A stretch of DNA of 64,000 nt. It comes from Candidatus Nitrosopumilus sp. Its GTDB lineage: Archaea > Thermoproteota > Nitrososphaeria > Nitrososphaerales > Nitrosopumilaceae. The DNA is taken from assembly GCA_016125975.1 (NCBI GenBank), contig JAEFCZ010000042.1:1-64000 (forward strand). The letters run 5' to 3'. Below the pieces are notes generated by a model. That model made no database searches, was not told the origin of the DNA, and was given only the letters and a program-made list of their open reading frames with translations. The first letter of the stretch is position 1; every line of letters starts with the position of its first letter. Below are positions 45,080 to 53,329 of the stretch, piece after piece. Made by a program: the position numbers and the translations under genes.

Positions 45080-45568
45080 TCAAAATGAATCAATGGTGTT
45101 TTGTAATCTTCTTTCCTTTTTTAATTTCAAAGCAGTTAATCCCGTAAATCCAAAAATTATTACCAAACCAACATATGCCAATACCTGACTATATTCAATT
45201 AGCACCGCAGAGACTCCAGTGCCAACAACACTTGGAAGTAAAGATAATGCGTATAACCACCAACCACAACAACCAAGTGGAACTAGAGAGAAAAATGAAA
45301 AGAAAGAAGTTGCAGCTGTACTTCCAGAATTTCCACCAAATGCTTTTCGTTTAACATTTAGTTTGCATCCTAGAAATTTACTTTTTTCAGACAAAAATAC
45401 TTGCAGACCAATTCCAATTCCCATACCAATTATTACAATAGAGTTTAGTTGAAATGCAGCACTGATTGCTGCAAGTGGTTCTAATGCAGGAGTAGTAGCT
45501 ACGACCACTGTCAAATAAATTACAACTGTAAGGATTCCAACAATTATTGCCTTTTGAATAGGCTTCAT
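45080..45568 (-). CDS. Hypothetical multi-TM protein paired with DUF3179 gene
   Basis: ORF 162 aa; GCCGWW motif; abuts DUF3179 gene. Confidence 0.65.
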   Translation of the reverse strand: MKPIQKAIIVGILTVVIYLTVVVATTPALEPLAAISAAFQLNSIVIIGMGIGIGLQVFLSEKSKFLGCKLNVKRKAFGGNSGSTAATSFFSFFSLVPLGCCGWWLYALSLLPSVVGTGVSAVLIEYSQVLAYVGLVIIFGFTGLTALKLKKERRLQNTIDSF

Positions 45569-46692
45569 TAGATATCACCATAAACTAGAGTTTGAGGGTG
45601 AAACGCAACCCATTCAAACCAAAATCCAGGTTCAATTGGCAATCTTTCTAGTTGTTTTCCCTTATATTGGCCAGATATTGCCAATCCATCATAATTCCAT
45701 TCAGAGTTTGATTGAAGATCAGTTATTTTCCCATCTGAATATTGAAAATCTAAAACTTGCCCATTGATTGTTCTCTCAAATGCACGAGAGTTTTCAGGAT
45801 ATAATGAAACTAACATAACAGGAATTGTACCAACTGAATCATTAATCACAATTTCGGATTCAATGTCACTTTGTTTGAATGCTTTTGAAACATCATCTTG
45901 ATTAAATCCAATGATTATCTCTTTTGGGTGCATTCTATCATCACTATGCTCTACTGGAAACATTATTCGGGGTTCTGTGTAATAATTACCGTAAGGATCA
46001 GTTGCATATGATCTTAGATGACCAGTATCAGTTGTTAACACCAAAGTATCGGGGTGTAATGCTCTCCAATCACCCCATGTGATTACATCAAAAGGAACCA
46101 AGTTTAGTTGGTATCCAGTTAGTTCTCCTTTTACTGCAATTCCAAGTGCTTGACTCCAATAAGATTCTGTTAATCTATCATACATCAACAAATTACTGTT
46201 GTATAATTTTCCAGAAGTACCAAACTCTACTTCTTGTCCGTTAATTATTCTCTCAAAGACTTGGTTAGTGTAACACAATGGACAATAAGTTACAGATACA
46301 GGAACATCTCCAACGTTATCATTTACGATTTCATGCCAAACCAAAATGAATAGAGGATATGCTTTTGCCTCCCCATTAATTTCTAAACCAATTACGATGT
46401 CTGAATCAGACATGAATTGAGAATCAGAAACAGTGGCAAAAACAGGATTGTCAATTGAAGGAATTCCATCTTTTGGAGGTCCTCCCCCTTTGATCTTATC
46501 TAATGGAATCAGATGTTGGATGCCATCAGTTTCCATTATTTGAAGTTCAGATATGCCTGTTTCAGTAAGTGTAGCTGATGTAGATATAGGCGTAATTGTG
46601 ACATAAGGTTGAGAATCTTCAGACAAAAACAAAGCAAACCCTACAAGGGCAATACCAATAGCTATGGCTGGAGCAAGAATTTTGACATTCAA
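45568..46692 (-). CDS. DUF3179 domain protein
   Basis: PPKDGIPSIDNPVF, VIGLEINGEAKAYPLFILVWHEIVND, VTYCPLCYTNQVFERIINGQEVEFGTSGKLYNSNLLMYDR. Confidence 0.92.
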   Translation of the reverse strand: MNVKILAPAIAIGIALVGFALFLSEDSQPYVTITPISTSATLTETGISELQIMETDGIQHLIPLDKIKGGGPPKDGIPSIDNPVFATVSDSQFMSDSDIVIGLEINGEAKAYPLFILVWHEIVNDNVGDVPVSVTYCPLCYTNQVFERIINGQEVEFGTSGKLYNSNLLMYDRLTESYWSQALGIAVKGELTGYQLNLVPFDVITWGDWRALHPDTLVLTTDTGHLRSYATDPYGNYYTEPRIMFPVEHSDDRMHPKEIIIGFNQDDVSKAFKQSDIESEIVINDSVGTIPVMLVSLYPENSRAFERTINGQVLDFQYSDGKITDLQSNSEWNYDGLAISGQYKGKQLERLPIEPGFWFEWVAFHPQTLVYGDI

Positions 46693-46791
46693 TTGAGCAT
46701 GAATTTGTCCTCTAAATTATTAAAAAATTGTTCCAACTTGTAGAGTAGATTTGGACAAATCCTTTTAATTATTTTTTAAAGGTCAGAATTT

Positions 46792-47214
46792 ATGAATACA
46801 GAAGCAACCCTAAAGGGAAATATATTACATGATATTACCCATTGGGGAATTAGTGCATCTATTGGCGTGATATTCATTGTGCACAGCATAAAGAAATTTG
46901 ATCCTAGTTGGCAAGAGTGATTAGTATCAATAGGGATTCCACCAGAACTACAATTACCAATTGCCCTAGCCGAATTTATCGGAGGAGTGTTGTTAGTTGT
47001 GGGAGTTCTTTCAAGAATTTCTGCTGCAATATTATCAATAGTTTTGCTTGGAGCAATATTTCACATTAGATGGGAAAATGGATTCTTTGTTTCCAAAGGA
47101 GGATGGGAATGGGATTTGGTAATGCTTGCAGCAGTTTTAGCAATCATTGTAGCAGGTCCTGGTCGAATTTCAATATCCCATGTCGTAAAAAAGATTCCTA
47201 GATTCTTACAGTAA
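46792..47214 (+). pseudogene. DoxX-family membrane protein interrupted by in-frame TGA
   Basis: ATG at 46792, TGA at 46918-46920 in the same frame as ORF 46987-47214: ...HSIKKFDPSWQE*LVSIGIPPELQLPIALAEFIGGVLLVVGVLSRI... Confidence 0.7.
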
Positions 47215-48342
47215 TTACTTTAATTGTTTATTTAATTCTGTAATGAATTTCTTTATTTTTAGTTTTGGAATTACAGCACCACATGCTCTATCATGTCCAC
47301 CTCCAGAACCACCAAGGTCAGTTGCCAGTAAATTAACAATTTTTCCCAAGTGAACTTTGCAGTTTTTAGAACCTCTAACAGATACTGCATAGATACCATG
47401 GTCTACTCTTTCTTTGTATGCAACACCAACATCTTTTCCAGATAACCCCATTACAAAATTGACAGCACCACTAGCTCCTGAATCTAAAATTTCCATGTGG
47501 CCAAGATTCTTCATGGTCTTCATACCTGCTTTGACTTTGGCAATAATTTGAGAGAGTTTTTCAACTTGAATTTGTGCAAATTCAAATGTATTTGGAATAT
47601 CATGAGGGAATTTCGATTCTGCCAACTCTTCGACTAGATACAACAAATAGTCCGGTTCTTTTTGATGACCAACAATATTGTAAGTAAGAACTGTAGCACT
47701 AATGAGTGCAAATTGCCTATCATACATTTGAAGTAATTTTGCTCCAAGTGGTCTATCCTCCATATAATCAGTAATGGCAGCACATGTTGCAACAAATGTG
47801 GCGTGTTCATTTAATTTCGATTTGTAGGCATTGTAAACTTGAACAGTAGTACATTCGTTAATGTCATGAATCACTTTGACTTTGAGTTTTTGTAATGATT
47901 TTACAACATTAGGATCAATATCATGATGATCAATGTATGTAACTGAAACTTTGTTTTTTCTCAGAGTCTTCATAATATCAATAAATTCATCTTGAGTCTT
48001 TTTGCTCAGACCCAAATCACAAATGTATAATGATTTTAGTTTTTCATCATTGACAACTTGTTGTAATGCCTCCATTTGTCCAGGATAATCAACTAAAATG
48101 GCATCACCGCCGAATGCTTGTCTGATTAATGCAGCAGAACTAATACCATCAGCATCTTCTTTATGGGAAATACATATTACTTTGGTACGCTTTGATTTTG
48201 TTGTTTTTTTAACACTAGTTTTTTTAGGTGATTTTTTAACAGTTTTTTTGGTTGCAGTCTTTTTAGTTTTTTTTGCAGTTTGAGTCTTTTTATTTACGGC
48301 TTTTTTTGTTGTAGATTTCTTTGTCTTTAATGCAGCCAACAT
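47215..48342 (-). CDS. DHH-family phosphoesterase with Lys-rich N-terminal tail
   Basis: CISHKEDADGISSAALI, VTYIDHHDID; C-terminal GGSGGGHDRACGA. Confidence 0.88.
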   Translation of the reverse strand: MLAALKTKKSTTKKAVNKKTQTAKKTKKTATKKTVKKSPKKTSVKKTTKSKRTKVICISHKEDADGISSAALIRQAFGGDAILVDYPGQMEALQQVVNDEKLKSLYICDLGLSKKTQDEFIDIMKTLRKNKVSVTYIDHHDIDPNVVKSLQKLKVKVIHDINECTTVQVYNAYKSKLNEHATFVATCAAITDYMEDRPLGAKLLQMYDRQFALISATVLTYNIVGHQKEPDYLLYLVEELAESKFPHDIPNTFEFAQIQVEKLSQIIAKVKAGMKTMKNLGHMEILDSGASGAVNFVMGLSGKDVGVAYKERVDHGIYAVSVRGSKNCKVHLGKIVNLLATDLGGSGGGHDRACGAVIPKLKIKKFITELNKQLK

Positions 48343-48380
48343 CGTGAAAAACTACAGACCCTCATTTAAATGAAGAATGG

Positions 48381-48575
48381 TCATTTTGATTTTCTATATG
48401 GTTTTTTGATACTTTGATTTATCAGAGAACTTGAATCAAGATATACCTCATAAAGAGAAAGTCCTTCCATCTGATTTTGGTTATCAATTTCCTGAATTTT
48501 TTTTAGTTCTTCAGCAGATGCATTTAGAACCAAGTCATCGAGTTTTTGTAAATTTTTGCGTTCACTGGGAGTCAT
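48381..48575 (-). CDS. Hypothetical protein
   Basis: ORF 64 aa. Confidence 0.5.
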   Translation of the reverse strand: MTPSERKNLQKLDDLVLNASAEELKKIQEIDNQNQMEGLSLYEVYLDSSSLINQSIKKPYRKSK

Positions 48576-48694
48576 TTAATATTTGATTAAAAATTCTCAT
48601 TTAGGGTCAAAAGTTGGCATATTAGACTAAATACTAAATTTCATAGACATAATTTTAGCGAAAATATAATAGAAGATTTTTTGTTAGGCTCAAT

Positions 48695-49858
48695 ATGGAG
48701 ACCAAAAATATTGGCTTGCGAGGAATTGAGGTTGCAGATACAAAAATTTCAAACATTGATGGAGAAAAAGGCAAGTTAATCTATAGAGGATTTGATATTT
48801 TAGATCTCACAAAGAATTCAACATTTGAGGAGACAGCGTATTTACTACTATATGACAACCTTCCAACAAAAGCCCAATTAGATGAATTTAATTCAAAACT
48901 AGTTGAGGCAAGATACATCCCAAAACAGATGCAAAAAAACATGGGAAATTGGAGAAAAGATGCAGATCCTATGGACATGCTTCAAGCATTTGTCTCAGCA
49001 CTTGCAGGATATTATGATGAAGAGTTTTCAAATAAAGAAGCAAGTTATGACAAGGCAATCAACCTAATTGCCAAAGTACCTACAATAATTGCAAGTTGGC
49101 AGAGAATTAGAAACGGGTTACCAATTGTAGACCCAGATGCATCTCTAAGCCATGCAGCAAACTTCCTATACATGATGTCAGGAGAAAAACCAGATCCTGA
49201 AGTTGAAAAGATTTTTGATGTATGTTTAATTTTACATGCAGACCATACATTCAATGCATCAACATTTACAGCTAGACAAGTAGCATCAACAAGAGCTCAT
49301 ATGTATTCAGCATCTAGTGCAGCAATTGGAGCACTAAGTGGAGAATTACATGGTGGAGCTAACACTGAAGTCATGAAGATGTTATTAGAGATTCAAGAAA
49401 TTGAAAAAGTAGAGCCATGGATAAAAGAGAAAATGAGTGTAGGTGAAAGAATTATGGGAATGGGTCATGCAGTATACAGAACTTATGACCCTAGAGCACA
49501 AGTACTAAAAGAATTATCAAGAAAACTTGCTGAAAAAACAAAAGAACCATGGTTTGATATGACTGAGAAAGTTGAAACAACAACCATTTCTGAAATGAAA
49601 TCACAAAAAGAAAAAAACATCTATCCAAATGTGGATTTGTATAGTGCATCAATTTACTATATGTTAAAAATCCCAGTGGATTTGAATACACCAATATTTG
49701 CAATATCAAGGGTTGTAGGATGGGCAGCTCACATTATCGAAGAAAAATTTGCAGAAGCTGCACCAAAACCAGCATTGTATAGACCAAAAGCAACGTATGT
49801 TGGAAAGTATTGTGGTCCAGAAGGGTGCGAATACAAAACACTAGACTTGAGAAAATAA
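48695..49858 (+). CDS. gltA: Citrate synthase
   Basis: GLRGIEVADTKISNIDGEKGKLIYRGFDI, LHADHTFNASTF, MGMGHAVYRTYDPRA. Confidence 0.96.
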   Translation: METKNIGLRGIEVADTKISNIDGEKGKLIYRGFDILDLTKNSTFEETAYLLLYDNLPTKAQLDEFNSKLVEARYIPKQMQKNMGNWRKDADPMDMLQAFVSALAGYYDEEFSNKEASYDKAINLIAKVPTIIASWQRIRNGLPIVDPDASLSHAANFLYMMSGEKPDPEVEKIFDVCLILHADHTFNASTFTARQVASTRAHMYSASSAAIGALSGELHGGANTEVMKMLLEIQEIEKVEPWIKEKMSVGERIMGMGHAVYRTYDPRAQVLKELSRKLAEKTKEPWFDMTEKVETTTISEMKSQKEKNIYPNVDLYSASIYYMLKIPVDLNTPIFAISRVVGWAAHIIEEKFAEAAPKPALYRPKATYVGKYCGPEGCEYKTLDLRK

Positions 49859-49861
49859 TTT

Positions 49862-50122
49862 TTAATTTCTTGTACTAAGCCAATCTTTAGCTTTAGAATT
49901 TACATCATGCTTGTACAACACTTCAAAAACCATATCATAGAATGTGATACCTTTTTTCTGTGCTTGTTCATCAAGCCACTTTATACCATCTGCCAATTCA
50001 GGATCATATTCAGAGAACTCTACTAATTCATCGACCATTTTTAAAAAGAAGGCGTGAGATTCAAGCATAACTACACCTTTCAATCTTTGATCATAAGTGA
50101 AGGATTCAAAATATATTGACAA
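49862..50122 (-). CDS. Hypothetical protein
   Basis: ORF 86 aa. Confidence 0.6.
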   Translation of the reverse strand: MSIYFESFTYDQRLKGVVMLESHAFFLKMVDELVEFSEYDPELADGIKWLDEQAQKKGITFYDMVFEVLYKHDVNSKAKDWLSTRN

Positions 50123-50144
50123 AAAACCACTTTTTGGATGACAA

Positions 50145-50498
50145 TTGGACCATGTTTTTTACTTTGAGGGAAATAATGAAAAAGTCTCATGGAAAATAGA
50201 GACAGGGGAATCTATTGCTAAACAAAATAGAGAACATGTTCAGATGTACAAAAACAAAGTAACAGATTTACAATCAAAATACATTGCACTTCATGTAGGT
50301 CTTTTTTGGGCAATAGGAGTCTTCATTATAAAAAATGAAGATTCAATCAAAGTAAAATGTGACGAAAAAGTAATGTTTGAGCATTTCAAATTTGATAAAG
50401 AAATCAATGATGAATTTATCAAAAACAGAATGCAATTCATCAAACAATTAATTTCTCAAAGAAAATTGAAAATGGATTTTGAGTTAATTGAATCATAA
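50145..50498 (+). CDS. Hypothetical protein
   Basis: ORF 117 aa. Confidence 0.65.
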   Translation: MDHVFYFEGNNEKVSWKIETGESIAKQNREHVQMYKNKVTDLQSKYIALHVGLFWAIGVFIIKNEDSIKVKCDEKVMFEHFKFDKEINDEFIKNRMQFIKQLISQRKLKMDFELIES

Positions 50499-50562
50499 AA
50501 AAAATAAGGCAAAAGAGCTTAAGACCAAAAACGGTTAGTTACTTGGTGACAGCTCAATTACT

Positions 50563-50769
50563 TTGTATGATGTTATTACAATATGGATTGATAAAAGAAA
50601 GAATTGTTCAACTTCATTGGCAACAGTCAATGTCACATTAGAGCGATCATATATAATTTTCAATGAATTTTTAGAAAATTTGAAAAAATTTGAAAGTTTT
50701 ACAGAAATCAAATTTCTTCAAAGAAAAAAACTAGAAAATTTTGAATATGAAGGTAAGAATGAAGATTAG
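50563..50769 (+). CDS. Hypothetical protein
   Basis: ORF 68 aa, non-ATG start. Confidence 0.4.
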   Translation: MYDVITIWIDKRKNCSTSLATVNVTLERSYIIFNEFLENLKKFESFTEIKFLQRKKLENFEYEGKNED

Positions 50770-50803
50770 ATTTATTTACCTTGTAGAAAGTCTCTGATCA
50801 ACT

Positions 50804-51721
50804 ATGGCAGGTATAGATAAAGCTGCAATTGGATTTTCAATCGCAATTGTAGCAATTGGAGTTGCATTTGCTATGTATGGCGATGCAGCTCAAAATGCCG
50901 GACCCAGTGTTTCTGCTCCAGCTGTAACATCTACAGCACCTGAGCCAGTAATGGATGAACCAAAGGCAGATCCTGAAAAACCAACGAAAGTTGGTTGGGA
51001 GAGAGCCACATCTGTACAAGACCCAGGTATGGGACATGAATCACACCAACTTGCAGTGCTATTAGCACCAAGTGAGAATATCTATTCAGGTACACTTCTC
51101 TATGATGCATCTGAAAATATTCAGCTAGTTACACTTAGAGGACCAATCGGAGCTGATGAAAAACCAGCAAAGACTTGGACACCAGACGGTGAAACAATCT
51201 TTGAATTAACATTTGTTGATCCAAAGAATACAAAAGGTGAATGGGAATTTTCCGGTAATGCTTTAGCAGTTCACACAATGTACACCAACACATTTGTAGT
51301 TGATTACAAAATCCTAGACCTCACAGAAACAGAGGCTATGATGGAAGAAAAAACTGTAGAACTTGAGGAAGAAGTATCTATGGAAGAAACAACTCCAGTT
51401 ATGGAAGAACCAGCAGGTCCAATGACTCATACAGTTGACATGCCAGTAGGTACTTCAGTTCCAGGATGTGAAGAAACTAACAAATGTTACATTCCAGCAA
51501 ACATTTCAATTAATGCTGGAGATACAGTAGAATGGATTAACTCAGACACCGCCGCACATACAGTAACTGGAGGTAGTCCAGCAGAGGGTCCATCTGGTGT
51601 CTTTGACAGCAGTTTAGTTATGGGTGCAGCATCTTATTCATTCACATTTGAAGATGCAGGAAACTATGACTACTTCTGTATGGTACATCCTTGGATGGTC
51701 GGTACTGTTACAGTGAACTAA
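50804..51721 (+). CDS. Membrane-anchored plastocyanin-like blue copper protein
   Basis: C-terminal cupredoxin AAHTVTGG ... YDYFCMVHPWMVGTVTV (His, Cys, His, Met ligands). Confidence 0.93.
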   Translation: MAGIDKAAIGFSIAIVAIGVAFAMYGDAAQNAGPSVSAPAVTSTAPEPVMDEPKADPEKPTKVGWERATSVQDPGMGHESHQLAVLLAPSENIYSGTLLYDASENIQLVTLRGPIGADEKPAKTWTPDGETIFELTFVDPKNTKGEWEFSGNALAVHTMYTNTFVVDYKILDLTETEAMMEEKTVELEEEVSMEETTPVMEEPAGPMTHTVDMPVGTSVPGCEETNKCYIPANISINAGDTVEWINSDTAAHTVTGGSPAEGPSGVFDSSLVMGAASYSFTFEDAGNYDYFCMVHPWMVGTVTVN

Positions 51722-51742
51722 ACCAAAATTTTTTCTTTTTTC

Positions 51743-53329
51743 TTATTTTATCTGATTTTTACGAATTGTTCTATTGTATACCACTCCAAATCTATGAGTT
51801 TCATCTCTAGCATGTTGTAAAATTTTCAAAGAAGGTTTACTCTTTGCAATAACAATAGGTTTTTTGGTTTTTGGAACATAGACTTCTTCGTTCTCTTTTG
51901 CAAGAGAAATACAAGGAAGATTCAATCCAAGTGACTGTAAAGATTTGGTAGCAGCACTAAGTTGGCCTTTACCACCATCAATTACTATCAAATCAGGCAA
52001 TTCAGAATTCTCTTCAAGTAACCTATAGTACCTGCGTTGGATTACTTCTCCAATCATAGCAAAGTCATCTCTGCCAGACACTGTTTTGATTTTGAATTTT
52101 CTGTATCCAGATTTATTTGGTTTTCCATTAACAAATCGAGCCATAGAACCAACTGCGAAGTCTTCACCATGATTAGAGATATCAAAGCATTCAATGATAT
52201 TTGGAATTTCAGGAAGATGCAGAATTTCTTTTAGTTCTACGAGCCCAGGGTCTCCTCCTTTAGTATGAATAAGTTTGATATTTTTTAGAATCAAATTCAC
52301 GATATTTTTTTTCTTGCCTTTTGTAGGAGCAGAGATTTTTACAGAAAAACCAGCTTGCTTTGAGAGTAATGATTCCAAGAGTTTCTGATTTTCAGGAATC
52401 TCACTTACAATGATATGCTTTGGAATTTTATGTGTTGAATAATACTGATAGAGAAAATTTGAAAACGAATTATCACCAACCAAATCAAAAAAGAATTTGT
52501 CACTATCTCGAATTACACCATTAATCATTCTAAAATTCATCACAGTTGCAGATTGTTCTTGAATTCCAATTCCAAAGTATTCTTCATCAGAATTTTCAAT
52601 ATATTCCATTTTCTGTTTTGTTTGAAGACTACCTAATCGTATCAGAGTATCACGAATGTCTTTTGCACGTTCAAATTGTTGTAGTTCAGCAGCCTGATGC
52701 ATATCTTCTTCTAATTTTTTAGTAAAAATTTTTGTCTGGTTTTTTCCTTTGAGAATTTCTTCTAATGAAGCCACATGTTTAGGATATCTATCCTGAGCAT
52801 CTTTGAACTCACATGGGCCTTCACAATTTCCCAAGTGGTATTCAAGACATACTTTTTTTGGTAATGTTTTACAAATTCTAATTTGAAATGCCTTACGTAA
52901 TGCACCAATAGTAAGTAATTTGGAACTACCTTGAGTAAAGGGACCAAAAATTTTTCCTTTGCCAAGAAATTTTCCATCTTTAGTACGTCTTGCAACTAAT
53001 AATCTAGGATATTTTTCATCAGATATTCTAAGGTAGGTATATCGTTGTTGATCTTTTAATTCGATATTAAATCTAGGACGGTATTTTTTGATCATGTTTG
53101 ATTCTAAAAGAAATGCTTCACTTTCATTATCAGTCAGAACAAATTCAATATCAGAAATGTTTTGAACAAGTTTTTGAGTTTTATAATTTTGATTTTTTAG
53201 AAAATATGACTTTACACGTTTTTTGAGATTCTTTGCTTTACCAATGTAAATTATTTTTCCATCAGAATCTTTCATCAAATAAATTCCAGGATCAGTGGGA
53301 ACAGTAATCTTTGAAATATCAAAAGTCAT
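51743..53329 (-). CDS. uvrC: Excinuclease ABC subunit C
   Basis: GIYLMKDSDGKIIYIGKAKNLKKRVKSYF; ECFDISNHGEDFAVGSMARFVNGKPNKSGYRKFKIKT. Confidence 0.96.
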   Translation of the reverse strand: MTFDISKITVPTDPGIYLMKDSDGKIIYIGKAKNLKKRVKSYFLKNQNYKTQKLVQNISDIEFVLTDNESEAFLLESNMIKKYRPRFNIELKDQQRYTYLRISDEKYPRLLVARRTKDGKFLGKGKIFGPFTQGSSKLLTIGALRKAFQIRICKTLPKKVCLEYHLGNCEGPCEFKDAQDRYPKHVASLEEILKGKNQTKIFTKKLEEDMHQAAELQQFERAKDIRDTLIRLGSLQTKQKMEYIENSDEEYFGIGIQEQSATVMNFRMINGVIRDSDKFFFDLVGDNSFSNFLYQYYSTHKIPKHIIVSEIPENQKLLESLLSKQAGFSVKISAPTKGKKKNIVNLILKNIKLIHTKGGDPGLVELKEILHLPEIPNIIECFDISNHGEDFAVGSMARFVNGKPNKSGYRKFKIKTVSGRDDFAMIGEVIQRRYYRLLEENSELPDLIVIDGGKGQLSAATKSLQSLGLNLPCISLAKENEEVYVPKTKKPIVIAKSKPSLKILQHARDETHRFGVVYNRTIRKNQIK

